Shown here: positions 1 to 7,957 of the stretch, piece after piece | How the letters are laid out: every line of letters begins with the position of its first letter | Numbering within the stretch: position 1 is the first letter of the stretch | Assembly (NCBI RefSeq): GCF_003628305.1 | Contig: NZ_RBZM01000018.1 | Span: 1-54,713 of the forward strand | Reading direction: 5' to 3' | DNA from: Cohnella endophytica | GTDB taxonomy: Bacteria; Bacillota; Bacilli; Paenibacillales; Paenibacillaceae | DNA: 54,713 nucleotides | Notes under the pieces: generated by a model | Seen by the model: only the letters and a program-made list of their open reading frames with translations | What the model was told of the DNA's origin: nothing | The model's database searches: none | Position numbers and translations under genes: made by a program

Positions 1-115
1 AGATGAGATTTCCCAATTCGTAAGACCCCTTGAAGAACACGAGGTTGATAGGCTCGGGGTGGAAGCGCGGTAACGTGTGGAGCTGACGAGTACTAATCGG
101 TCGAGGGCTTATCCT
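1..115 (+). rRNA. 23S ribosomal RNA, 3' end (partial)
   Basis: The first about 115 bases match the conserved end of bacterial 23S rRNA: the GATGAGATTTCCC stretch, then GTTGATAGGCTCGGGGTGG, GTGGAGCTGACGAGTACTAA and TCGAGGGCTTA. The rest of the gene lies outside the window. The exact 3' end is estimated from the Bacillus-type ending and may be off by a few bases. No 5S rRNA gene is recognisable in the following 300 bases. Confidence 0.93.
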
Positions 116-423
116 AAACGAATTGACACGTAAGACAAATGATACATTCACCTTTCTTCTAAGCTTTGTTTCGCATCCAGTTTTCAAGGCGCAATAGCCT
201 TAAGTAGAAGCGATCTCATTCGGGATGGCTTCTTTTTTGTTGTCTTTTTCGGTAATTCTGTTCAATAATTTCACCAATTCCCGCTTTTACCGCTAATTAA
301 CTACCATTGGCACATCTTGGCCGATCCCACGATAATCCGCCACTTCTCCCATAAACTCATCAGCAGAGCCTTTCCTCCAGATGCAAACAATACCGTTACC
401 TTGTATTGCGGGAGGCAAAATGG
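116..423. other. rRNA operon trailer and intergenic region
   Basis: No gene is seen here. The stretch holds the transcribed trailer of the rRNA operon, including a CATCCAGTTTTCAAGG motif familiar from Bacillales rRNA spacers, and one hairpin terminator. Beyond about position 240 there is only unstructured sequence up to the ribosome site of the next gene. Confidence 0.6.
206..238 (+). terminator. rRNA operon terminator
   Basis: The arm AGAAGC-GATC pairs with GAT-GGCTTCT around the loop TCATTCGG, followed by a run of T. This is a classical intrinsic terminator and fits the end of the rRNA operon. Confidence 0.8.
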
Positions 424-1653
424 ATGAAACGGTACCGTAACTTGAGCAGGTTCGCAATCTTTTCCTTAGTCATCGTGCTCTTGGCATGTCCATTGTCAGG
501 TTGCGCGACGGATAATACCTCCGCGGATTCTTTGGACGATCAACTGATCTCCGCCGCAGTTAAACAACAACAAATTCGAAAAGCAACTAAGAAGAGAAAA
601 TACGCGAATTACGCTGCAGCCGATAGCCGGCCCGTCACCTTAAACCCGTCGACTCAGCCCGTTCGCGCGATCTATGTTTCTTCGCACGTTGCCAACGGCA
701 AAAGAATGAACGCTCTGATCGACTTGGTGAAGCAAACGGAGCTTAATGCGATGGTCATCGATATTAACAGCGGCGTTTCTTTGGTGGCAACCGAGGGTAA
801 GGGGAGCAAAGCAAAAAACTATAAAAAGCTGGTTTGGTCGAATAAGCGATCGGCGCAGCATTTTCGCGAAGTGATTAAGAAGCTAAAAAACGAAAACATA
901 TACTTGATCGCCCGCATCGTCACTTTCAAAAATCCGGAGCTGGCGCGCGCGGTACCGGCCTGGTCGCTCAAACGCAAGAACGGCAAAACATGGACGGACC
1001 GTAGCGGAACGCCATGGATCGATCCCTACCGGCAAGACGCATGGGAATATCCGCTAGCGTTAGCCGAGAAGGCTGTAGAAATCGGGTTCGACGAAATCCA
1101 ATACGATTATGTTCGTTTTCCGGAGAATGCCGCCAAAGTAGACCGTGAAGTGGCTTATGACAATGAAGAAGGCTGGAAAAAGAGCGAAGCGATTAGTAAA
1201 TTTCTTCATCGGGCCAATCTCCGTATCCATAAATCGGGGGCAAGGGTATCCGCCGACGTGTTCGGATTGGTCGGATCTACCGACGACGATATGGGAATCG
1301 GCCAAAGCTGGAGCGCGATCGCCAGGGAGGTCGACGTGATCTCGCCGATGATCTATCCTTCCCACTATTCCCAAGGAATGTGGGGAATCGCGAATCCGGA
1401 TCTTAGTCCGGGGCCGATCATTACCCGTGCGTTGAAGGATACGGTAAAGCGAAACCGCAAGCTGAACGAGAAGGGGATTGCGACCGCGAAAGTCAGGCCG
1501 TGGCTGCAAGGGTTCACGGCAGGCTGGGTTCATCCGCACCAAACCTACAAAGCGGCACAAATTCGCGAACAAATTTTAGCGGCTCGCAAAGCGGGATTTT
1601 ATTCCTATATGATCTGGAACTCATCGAACAAATACCCCAAAATCAACACCTAA
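424..1653 (+). CDS. Putative glycoside hydrolase lipoprotein (DUF4015 / COG1306 type)
   Basis: 409 residues. The ATG at 424 is chosen because GGGAGG sits 8 bases upstream. An in-frame TTG at 406 lacks a ribosome site and would extend the signal peptide. The N-terminus has KR residues, a hydrophobic stretch and a lipobox LSGC with Cys27, so the protein should be a lipoprotein on the outer face of the membrane. The body has the alternating strand pattern of a TIM-barrel glycosidase-like family: RAIYVSSHVA, MVIDINSG, YLIARIVTF, DEIQYDYVRFP, VSADVFG and DVISPMIYPSHY. Members are annotated as putative glycoside hydrolases; substrate and activity are unproven. The gene stands alone between the rRNA operon and guaB, with a separate promoter downstream for guaB. 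Family call fairly sure, function not. Confidence 0.8.
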   Translation: MKRYRNLSRFAIFSLVIVLLACPLSGCATDNTSADSLDDQLISAAVKQQQIRKATKKRKYANYAAADSRPVTLNPSTQPVRAIYVSSHVANGKRMNALIDLVKQTELNAMVIDINSGVSLVATEGKGSKAKNYKKLVWSNKRSAQHFREVIKKLKNENIYLIARIVTFKNPELARAVPAWSLKRKNGKTWTDRSGTPWIDPYRQDAWEYPLALAEKAVEIGFDEIQYDYVRFPENAAKVDREVAYDNEEGWKKSEAISKFLHRANLRIHKSGARVSADVFGLVGSTDDDMGIGQSWSAIAREVDVISPMIYPSHYSQGMWGIANPDLSPGPIITRALKDTVKRNRKLNEKGIATAKVRPWLQGFTAGWVHPHQTYKAAQIREQILAARKAGFYSYMIWNSSNKYPKINT

Positions 1654-1715
1654 GATGGATAGGATTGGGAGTCAAGAATGCTGATTTGATGCGGCTTTAG
1701 AGGTTTCGAATGTGC

Positions 1716-1744
1716 TTGACAGCCTATGTCGCCTCTGCTAAGAT
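1716..1744 (+). promoter_or_regulatory. SigA-type promoter of guaB
   Basis: TTGACA (1716-1721), 17-base spacer, TAAGAT (1739-1744), about 60 bases before the guaB start. Both boxes are close to the vegetative consensus and the spacing is ideal. Confidence 0.7.
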
Positions 1745-1803
1745 TGACGATAATCAATCGGAGACATTCACCGGAGAAGATCCGGCTAAGGGGGTAATTG
1801 GCT

Positions 1804-3261
1804 GTGTGGCAAACGAAATTCGCCAAAGAAGGGCTTACGTTCGACGATGTGTTGTTGGTTCCTCGGAAATCTTCTATTCTTCCTCGGGACGTTGACGTAT
1901 CGACGGTACTCAGTCCTTCGGTAAAGCTTAATATTCCGTTGATCAGTGCGGGAATGGATACGGTCACGGAATCGGCTTTGGCGATCGCAATCGCTCGCGA
2001 GGGCGGAATCGGAATTATTCACAAAAATATGTCCATCACTCAGCAGGCCGAAGAAGTGGATCGGGTTAAACGTTCCGAGAGCGGGGTTATTACGAATCCT
2101 TTTTCCTTGACTCCTGATCATCACGTATACGACGCCGAGGAACTGATGGGTAAATATCGCATTTCCGGCGTGCCGATCGTGGATAACGACGGTAAATTGG
2201 TCGGTATTCTCACGAACCGCGATCTGCGCTTCGTGCATGATTACTCCATCAAGATCAGCGACGTAATGACGAGCGAGGACTTGGTTACGGCTCCGGTCGG
2301 TACGACGTTGCAGCAAGCGGAAGGCATCCTTCAACGTCATAAGATCGAGAAGCTCCCCCTCGTAGACGAGTCGAACACCCTTAAGGGACTCATTACGATT
2401 AAAGACATCGAGAAAGCTATCCAGTTCCCTAACGCGGCCAAGGATAGTCACGGACGCTTGCTTGTCGGAGCCGCGGTCGGCGTGTCCAAAGATACGTTCG
2501 AACGTTCGGAAGCTTTGGTGCAGGCACAGATCGACGTGTTAGTCGTCGATTCGGCTCACGGTCACCACATCGATATCGTAACCATGGTAAGCAAACTCCG
2601 CGAGAAATACCCGGAGCTGACGATTATCGCCGGTAACGTGGCGACGGGAGAAGCGACCCGCGATTTGATTCAAGCAGGCGCATCCGTCGTTAAAGTCGGT
2701 ATCGGACCCGGATCGATCTGTACGACGCGCATCATTGCCGGTATCGGCGTGCCGCAGATTACGGCCATTTACGACTGCGCGTCCGTTGCTCGCGAGTACA
2801 ATATTCCGATTATCGCGGACGGCGGTATCAAGTACTCCGGCGAGATTACGAAAGCAATCGGAGCCGGCGCAAGCTGCGTCATGTTGGGAAGCCTATTCGC
2901 AGGAACGGAAGAAAGCCCTGGCGAAGCGGAAATTTACCAAGGACGCCGCTATAAGTCTTATCGCGGAATGGGATCGATCGGCGCGATGAAGGAAGGTAGC
3001 AAAGACCGCTACTTCCAAGAAAACGAGAGCAAGCTCGTTCCCGAAGGGATCGAAGGCCGCATCGCCTACAAAGGTCCTCTTAAGGATACGATTCACCAGC
3101 TTCTTGGAGGTCTTCGCTCGGGTATGGGTTATTGCGGTACGAGTTCGATCGAAGAACTGAAGAACGAAACGCAGTTCATCCGGATCACGGGAGCCGGATT
3201 GCGCGAGAGCCATCCGCATGACGTGCAGATTACCAAAGAAGCGCCAAACTACTCCATGTAA
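1804..3261 (+). CDS. guaB: Inosine-5'-monophosphate dehydrogenase
   Basis: 485 residues. It oxidises IMP to XMP with NAD+, the first committed step of GMP synthesis, in the cytoplasm. The GTG at 1804 gives the usual start of the family (MWQTKFAKEGLTFDDVLLVP) and lies 9 bases after GGGGG. An in-frame TTG at 1798 is too close to that site. Residues about 95-205 form the CBS-domain pair (LVGILTNRDL, LKGLITIKDI) inserted in the TIM barrel. The phosphate and catalytic loop GPGSICTTRI carries the catalytic Cys306. DGGIKYSGEI and GAGASCVMLGS follow, and the flap region is YRGMGSIGAMK. Length and position before dacA match the Bacillus order. Transcription probably starts at the TTGACA promoter just upstream and ends at the hairpin after the gene. 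Confidence 0.98.
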   Translation: MWQTKFAKEGLTFDDVLLVPRKSSILPRDVDVSTVLSPSVKLNIPLISAGMDTVTESALAIAIAREGGIGIIHKNMSITQQAEEVDRVKRSESGVITNPFSLTPDHHVYDAEELMGKYRISGVPIVDNDGKLVGILTNRDLRFVHDYSIKISDVMTSEDLVTAPVGTTLQQAEGILQRHKIEKLPLVDESNTLKGLITIKDIEKAIQFPNAAKDSHGRLLVGAAVGVSKDTFERSEALVQAQIDVLVVDSAHGHHIDIVTMVSKLREKYPELTIIAGNVATGEATRDLIQAGASVVKVGIGPGSICTTRIIAGIGVPQITAIYDCASVAREYNIPIIADGGIKYSGEITKAIGAGASCVMLGSLFAGTEESPGEAEIYQGRRYKSYRGMGSIGAMKEGSKDRYFQENESKLVPEGIEGRIAYKGPLKDTIHQLLGGLRSGMGYCGTSSIEELKNETQFIRITGAGLRESHPHDVQITKEAPNYSM

Positions 3262-3288
3262 ATCCTGTTCGGGTTAGTATGCATAGAG

Positions 3289-3327
3289 AAAGCCGAGGGA
3301 ATGGAATTATCCAACCTTCGGCTTTTT
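3289..3327 (+). terminator. Terminator after guaB
   Basis: AAAGCCGAGG pairs with CCTTCGGCTTT around an AT-rich loop and is followed by TTTTT. It separates guaB from dacA. Confidence 0.8.
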
Positions 3328-3390
3328 CCTTTAAGTCGTCGTATGTTACAATAGGACGAAGCTATTTTTATCGAAAAAGGGGAGAATGCG

Positions 3391-4728
3391 TTGAATCGCC
3401 ATCATCTTAAGTCCATCTCGAAAGCATTCATCACGAAGCGGTTCATCGCCGTTGTCGTTCTAGTTCATCTATTGTTCTTATTCGGACTATCCTCTATGGC
3501 TTCCGCAGCCGACGAAATTCCGGGAGCGCCGCAGATCGCGGGCAATTCCGGTATCCTAATGGATGCGGAAACGGGCCAGATCCTATATCAATACAATGCG
3601 GATGCACCGTTGCCTCCTGCCAGCATGTCGAAGATGATGACGGAGTACCTCGTATCCAAAGCCGTAAAGCAAGGCACGGTTTCTTGGACCGATACGGTAA
3701 AAATCGGCGAGAACGCGGCCAAGCAAATCGGAAGCCGTATTCTTCTTGCTCAGGGCGATCAACATACGATCAGAGAGCTTTATATCGCGATGGCCGTTTA
3801 TTCGGCTAACGATGCTACAGTGCAATTGGCGGAGGTCGTCGGCGGCAGCGAGGCGGGTTTCGTGAAAATGATGAACGATGCCGCTGCCGAGCTAGGCATG
3901 ACGGCCTCTCATTTTATTAACGCAACCGGTCTTGACCGCGCGGATATGCCGGAGAAGTACCGTCCCGCCGAATCGGGCGAAACGCTAATGTCGGCTAGAG
4001 ATTCGGCTGTTCTGGCTTATCATATCCTAAAAGAAGAGCCGGAATTCTTGGAGACTTCCAAAATTCAGGAATACAAGTTCCGTCCGCGGGACAAGGTACC
4101 GATGAAAAACTGGAACTGGATGCTCGAATCCAACGTGAACAATCCAACGTTGAAGAAATTCGCATATCCTGGCGTAGACGGCTTGAAAACGGGACATACC
4201 AGTAGCGCGGGCAACTGTTTTACGGGAACGGCGTTGCAAAACGGTACCCGATTGATCGCGGTCGTCATGGGAGTTCCGGGCGGCGTTAACGACGGCAAAC
4301 GGTTCCTGGAGACGGCAAAACTGTTCGACTACGGATTCCACAGCTTCGAGAAGAAAACGATCGTTCAAGCCAAAGCGGTCGTACCCGGCTACGAGAAGTT
4401 AAAAGTCAAAAAGGGAAAATCCACCAAGCTTCCTGTCGTTACGGCAACGGACGTTACGGTGATGGTGCCTAAAGGGCAAGCGGTCGAGCCGACCGTACAA
4501 GAAGTGAAACCGGCGTCGGATCCTCTCGTCGCTCCGATTACGTTAGGGGATAAGGTCGGTACGGTAACCTATAAGTATAAGGATCCTTCGACGCAATCAG
4601 ACAAAACGGTTACAATCGATCTAATCGCATCCGAAGACGTAAGCAAAGCCAGTTGGTGGAGATTGATGTTCCGCGGAATCGGCAATTTCTTCTCCGGTCT
4701 GTTTCATGGGATCGTTGATCTTTTCTAA
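3391..4728 (+). CDS. dacA: D-alanyl-D-alanine carboxypeptidase (PBP5-type)
   Basis: 445 residues. It removes the terminal D-Ala from peptidoglycan stem peptides outside the membrane. The start is TTG, six bases after AAAAAGGGGAG. A signal peptide spans about residues 1-40 (hydrophobic VVVLVHLLFLFGLSS, then SMASAA). The three penicillin-binding motifs are present: SxxK at Ser78-Lys81 (SMSK), SxN at 138-140 (SAN) and KTG at 266-268. A PBP5 C-terminal beta domain follows (about 335-420), and the last residues form an amphipathic, aromatic helix (WWRLMFRGIGNFFSGLF) of the kind that anchors PBP5 to the membrane. Length and domain order are normal for the family, and the gene follows guaB as in Bacillus. 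Confidence 0.96.
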   Translation: MNRHHLKSISKAFITKRFIAVVVLVHLLFLFGLSSMASAADEIPGAPQIAGNSGILMDAETGQILYQYNADAPLPPASMSKMMTEYLVSKAVKQGTVSWTDTVKIGENAAKQIGSRILLAQGDQHTIRELYIAMAVYSANDATVQLAEVVGGSEAGFVKMMNDAAAELGMTASHFINATGLDRADMPEKYRPAESGETLMSARDSAVLAYHILKEEPEFLETSKIQEYKFRPRDKVPMKNWNWMLESNVNNPTLKKFAYPGVDGLKTGHTSSAGNCFTGTALQNGTRLIAVVMGVPGGVNDGKRFLETAKLFDYGFHSFEKKTIVQAKAVVPGYEKLKVKKGKSTKLPVVTATDVTVMVPKGQAVEPTVQEVKPASDPLVAPITLGDKVGTVTYKYKDPSTQSDKTVTIDLIASEDVSKASWWRLMFRGIGNFFSGLFHGIVDLF

Positions 4729-4804
4729 ATTCCGACTTAACTGGTTGTCTATTGAACATTATTCATGTAAAATTTATGTTTAGAATCTTCGGGAGGCTTA
4801 AATC

Positions 4805-5686
4805 ATGGAAACAGGAACTTCGAGAGTGAAACGCGGCATGGCCGAAATGCAAAAAGGCGGCGTCATTATGGACGTTATGAGCGCCGAGCAAGCTAAAATC
4901 GCCGAGGCGGCCGGAGCTACAGCGGTTATGGCGCTCGAGCGCGTACCATCGGACATTCGCGCTGCCGGCGGCGTAGCCCGTATGGCGAACCCGGAACTAG
5001 TCGAGCAAGTTATGCAAGTCGTCAGCATCCCGGTTATGGCGAAAGCGCGCATCGGGCATTATGTAGAAGCAAGAGTGCTGGAATCCCTTGGCGTCGACTA
5101 TATCGACGAGAGCGAAGTTCTGACTCCTGCCGACGAAGTGTACCATGTTGACAAAACCCTGTTCACGATCCCGTTCGTATGCGGAGCGAAGGACTTGGGC
5201 GAGGCGTTGCGCCGTATTCAAGAAGGAGCTTCCATGCTTCGTACGAAAGGCGAACCGGGAACGGGCAACATCGTCGAGGCCGTTCGTCATATGCGCTTGA
5301 TCAATAGCCAAATTCGCAAAATCCAAAATCAATCCAAGGATGAACTCTTCCATGAAGCGAAAGTTCTTGGCGTTCCATACGATTTGTTGCTGAACATCCA
5401 CGAAACGGGCCGCTTGCCGGTCGTTAACTTCGCCGCTGGCGGAATCGCGACTCCATCCGATGCCGCGTTGATGATGCACCTGGGCGCGGACGGCGTATTC
5501 GTCGGTTCCGGTATTTTCAAATCCGACAGCCCGGAGAAATTCGCTCGCGCGATCGTCGAAGCGACGACTCACTACGAAGATTATGCATTGATCGCCCGCG
5601 TATCGAAGGACCTTGGCGAGCCGATGAAAGGCATCGACATCAAGCAATTGCATGCCACTGAGCGGATGCAAGATCGCGGACTGTAA
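4805..5686 (+). CDS. pdxS: Pyridoxal 5'-phosphate synthase, synthase subunit
   Basis: 293 residues. With PdxT it forms the DXP-independent PLP synthase, which joins ribose 5-phosphate, glyceraldehyde 3-phosphate and glutamine-derived ammonia. The ATG follows CGGGAGG. Highly conserved stretches are seen throughout: KRGMAEMQKGGVIMDVM, ALERVPSDIRAAGGVARM, MAKARIGHYVEARVLE, DYIDESEVLTPAD, PFVCGAKDLGEALRRI, EGASMLRTKGEPGTGN and NFAAGGIATPSDAALMM. The Asp of IMDV (residue 23) and the Lys residues of MAKARIGH and MLRTKGEPG are the expected active-site positions. pdxT follows after 108 bases with a strong hairpin between. Confidence 0.98.
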   Translation: METGTSRVKRGMAEMQKGGVIMDVMSAEQAKIAEAAGATAVMALERVPSDIRAAGGVARMANPELVEQVMQVVSIPVMAKARIGHYVEARVLESLGVDYIDESEVLTPADEVYHVDKTLFTIPFVCGAKDLGEALRRIQEGASMLRTKGEPGTGNIVEAVRHMRLINSQIRKIQNQSKDELFHEAKVLGVPYDLLLNIHETGRLPVVNFAAGGIATPSDAALMMHLGADGVFVGSGIFKSDSPEKFARAIVEATTHYEDYALIARVSKDLGEPMKGIDIKQLHATERMQDRGL

Positions 5687-5712
5687 GTTCGCAATTCACG
5701 CGGTTAACAACG

Positions 5713-5757
5713 AAGCGGCTTCCATTCGACTCAGCACGATGTCGAAGGGGGCCGCTT
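5713..5757 (+). promoter_or_regulatory. Long intercistronic hairpin between pdxS and pdxT
   Basis: AAGCGGC-TTCC-TTCGAC on the left pairs with GTCGAA-GGGG-GCCGCTT on the right, about 17 pairs with one unpaired A and a 10-base loop. No T run follows, so it is not a typical intrinsic terminator. It could stabilise or process the mRNA and set the subunit ratio; that role is inference. Confidence 0.6.
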
Positions 5758-5794
5758 AAGATATTTATAACGAGTACGGGAAGAGGTACGGCAT

Positions 5795-6385
5795 ATGAAC
5801 ATCGGAGTATTGGCGCTGCAAGGTGCGGTCGCCGAACATATACGCAGCATCGAGCTTGCCGGAGGAACAGGCATCGCCGTGAAGAGAGTCGAGCAGTTGT
5901 CCGAGATCGACGGACTGATCATTCCCGGCGGCGAGAGCACGACGATCGGCAAGCTGATGCGCAAATACGGATTCATCGATGCGATTCGGGAATACGCGGA
6001 ACAAGGCAATCCCGTATTCGGAACTTGCGCGGGACTGATTGTCCTGGCCGAACGCTTGGAAGGCGATGAAGAGCCGCACCTTCGTCTTATGGACATGACG
6101 GTGGCGCGCAATGCTTTCGGTCGCCAACGCGAGAGCTTCGAGACCGACCTGGACGTGAAGGGGATCGAGACGCCTCTTAGAGCGGTGTTCATCCGCGCCC
6201 CGCTCATTAAAGAGGTCGGCGAACAAGTCGAAGTGTTGTCCGTCTATAAGGACGAAATCGTAACGGCAAGACAAGGCAATCTATTGGCATCCTCCTATCA
6301 TCCGGAATTAACGGACGATTACCGATTGCACGAGCTGTTCATTCGCATGGCTGAAGAAAGGGGACAATCCCATGTTGGACGTTAA
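5795..6385 (+). CDS. pdxT: Pyridoxal 5'-phosphate synthase, glutaminase subunit
   Basis: 196 residues. A class I glutamine amidotransferase that hydrolyses glutamine and channels ammonia to PdxS. Motifs: MNIGVLALQGAVAEH at the N-terminus, the PGGEST loop (about 44-49), the nucleophile Cys78 in GTCAG, and the His/Glu of the triad in SSYHPEL near residue 170. AAGAGG lies upstream of the ATG. The end overlaps serS by 14 bases, so pdxS-pdxT-serS may be co-transcribed. Confidence 0.97.
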   Translation: MNIGVLALQGAVAEHIRSIELAGGTGIAVKRVEQLSEIDGLIIPGGESTTIGKLMRKYGFIDAIREYAEQGNPVFGTCAGLIVLAERLEGDEEPHLRLMDMTVARNAFGRQRESFETDLDVKGIETPLRAVFIRAPLIKEVGEQVEVLSVYKDEIVTARQGNLLASSYHPELTDDYRLHELFIRMAEERGQSHVGR

Positions 6386-7658
6386 GTTACTTCGTTACGA
6401 TTACGATAAAGTCGCGCAAGCCCTACATAATCGAAACGCTTCTTTAGATCTAATCTCTTCTTTCCCGCAACTGGACGTGAGCCGTCGGGAGAAGCTGACC
6501 GAGAGCGAACAGCTGAAGAACCGCAGGAACGTCGTCTCGCAAGAAGTCGCCAAGCTGAAACGGAGCGGCGAGAACGCGGACGAGCTCATCGCGGAAATGC
6601 GCGACGTCAATGACCGGATCAAGCTGCTCGACGATGAGGTCCGCGCAATCGAAGCGGAGATGGACACGCTGCTATTGTCCATCCCTAACGTTCCCCACGA
6701 GAGCGTACCTGTTGGCGCATCCGAGGAGGACAACGTGCTTCTTCGCGCCATCGGAGAACCGACGAAGTTCGAATTCGATCCGAAGCCCCATTGGGAGCTC
6801 GGAACGGAGCTCGATATTCTGGATTTCGAAGCGGCGGCGAAGGTTACCGGTTCGCGCTTCGTGTTCTACAAAGGGTTAGGCGCGCGTCTGGAGCGGGCTC
6901 TGATCAACTTCATGATGGATCTGCATTCGGATCAGCATGGTTACGAGGAAATCCTTCCCCCTTACATCGTCAATCGCGACAGCTTGGTCGGCACGTCCCA
7001 GCTTCCGAAATTCGAGGAAGATCTGTTTAAGCTGGAAGGAACGGATTATTATCTGATCCCGACGGCGGAAGTTCCCGTCACCAACTTCCACAGAGAAGAA
7101 ATTCTGGCGACGGATGCGCTGCCTAAAGCATTCGTGGCGTTCAGCGCCTGTTTCCGTTCCGAGGCGGGAGCGTCCGGACGGGATACGCGCGGATTGATCC
7201 GCCAGCATCAGTTTAATAAAGTGGAGCTCGTGCAATTGGTCGCGCCGGACAAATCCTACGAAGTATTGGAGCAGTTGACCGGCCATGCCGAACGCGTGCT
7301 GCAGCTGCTGGAGCTGCCTTACCGCGTACTCGCGCTCTGTACGGGCGATATGGGCTTCGGATCGGCCAAAACCTATGACCTCGAAGTATGGTTGCCGAGC
7401 GCCGGCACGTACCGGGAGATTTCGTCTTGCACCAACTTCGAGGACTTCCAAGCTCGCAGGGCCGGTATCCGTTATCGTCCCGAGAACGGCGCGAAACCGG
7501 AGTTCGTGCATACGTTGAATGGTTCCGGTCTAGCTCTTGGACGCACGGTTGCGGCGATTATCGAGAACTACCAGCAAGCGGACGGAACCGTGAAAGTTCC
7601 CGAAGTTTTGAAGCCTTACATGGGCGGTATCGATTCGATTGCTCCTCGCAGGGGTTGA
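6372..7658 (+). CDS. serS: Seryl-tRNA synthetase
   Basis: 428 residues. Charges tRNA-Ser (and tRNA-Sec where present) with serine. The N-terminal about 100 residues form the coiled-coil tRNA-binding arm, rich in Glu, Lys and Arg. The class II catalytic core follows, with motif 2 in FRSEAGASGRDTRGLIRQHQF and motif 3 in NGSGLALGRTVAAIIENYQ. The ATG is preceded by GAAAGGGG inside the end of pdxT. No T-box leader is possible in this overlapping arrangement. A gene for its substrate, tRNA-Ser(UGA), lies 76 bases downstream, the same pairing as in Bacillus. Confidence 0.98.
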   Translation: MLDVKLLRYDYDKVAQALHNRNASLDLISSFPQLDVSRREKLTESEQLKNRRNVVSQEVAKLKRSGENADELIAEMRDVNDRIKLLDDEVRAIEAEMDTLLLSIPNVPHESVPVGASEEDNVLLRAIGEPTKFEFDPKPHWELGTELDILDFEAAAKVTGSRFVFYKGLGARLERALINFMMDLHSDQHGYEEILPPYIVNRDSLVGTSQLPKFEEDLFKLEGTDYYLIPTAEVPVTNFHREEILATDALPKAFVAFSACFRSEAGASGRDTRGLIRQHQFNKVELVQLVAPDKSYEVLEQLTGHAERVLQLLELPYRVLALCTGDMGFGSAKTYDLEVWLPSAGTYREISSCTNFEDFQARRAGIRYRPENGAKPEFVHTLNGSGLALGRTVAAIIENYQQADGTVKVPEVLKPYMGGIDSIAPRRG

Positions 7659-7684
7659 ACAAGGCCTACCGTATGTGATATGAT
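7655..7684 (+). promoter_or_regulatory. Probable promoter of tRNA-Ser
   Basis: TTGAAC (7655-7660), 18-base spacer, TATGAT (7679-7684), 50 bases before the tRNA. The -35 box overlaps the serS stop codon. Confidence 0.5.
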
Positions 7685-7734
7685 AACTTGGCAGTATCGG
7701 TCGTACCTTCACGGGTAAGTCGTCTGCCAGGCGT

Positions 7735-7823
7735 GGAGAGGTACCGAAGCGGTCATAACGGGGCGGTCTTGAAAACCGTTAGGGTGCAAGCCCACGTGGG
7801 TTCGAATCCCACCCTCTCCGCCA
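7735..7823 (+). tRNA. tRNA-Ser (anticodon UGA)
   Basis: 89 bases. The acceptor arms GGAGAGG and CCTCTCC pair, followed by discriminator G and encoded CCA. The anticodon loop CTTGAAA gives UGA, and there is a long class II variable arm. The T loop is TTCGAAT. The 3' part from 7760 is also the attachment core of the integrated island, which restores a complete tRNA on this side. Confidence 0.96.
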
Positions 7824-7829
7824 TAACTT
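7760..7829 (+). repeat. attL: left 70-bp attachment repeat
   Basis: These 70 bases are identical to 20000-20069. They run from the anticodon arm of tRNA-Ser through the CCA end and six further bases (TAACTT). The copy next to the recombinase gene keeps the tRNA whole, as usual for tRNA-targeted integration. Confidence 0.93.
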
Positions 7830-7839
7830 ATTAAATCAG

Positions 7840-7913
7840 CGCCACACAAGGCTTTGTGGCGATTATGACTGAAACGCACTTGACTGTTGAACAACGGTCT
7901 GGTGCGTTTTTTT
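7840..7913 (+). terminator. Hairpin and terminator after tRNA-Ser
   Basis: Two hairpins follow the tRNA. The first is a stem CGCCACA/TGTGGCG at 7840-7861. The second is AAACGCAC at 7872-7879 pairing with GTGCGTTT at 7902-7909 and running into a T tract to 7913. The second ends tRNA transcription before the recombinase gene. Confidence 0.7.
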
Positions 7914-7957
7914 GTGTACGTGACCGTTAGACGAAAACCTAACGGGAGGAACGAAAA

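Noticed and set aside
6300..6372. Possible T-box leader for serS
   Set aside because: serS overlaps pdxT by 14 bases, leaving no room for a leader, and no T-box sequence is seen.
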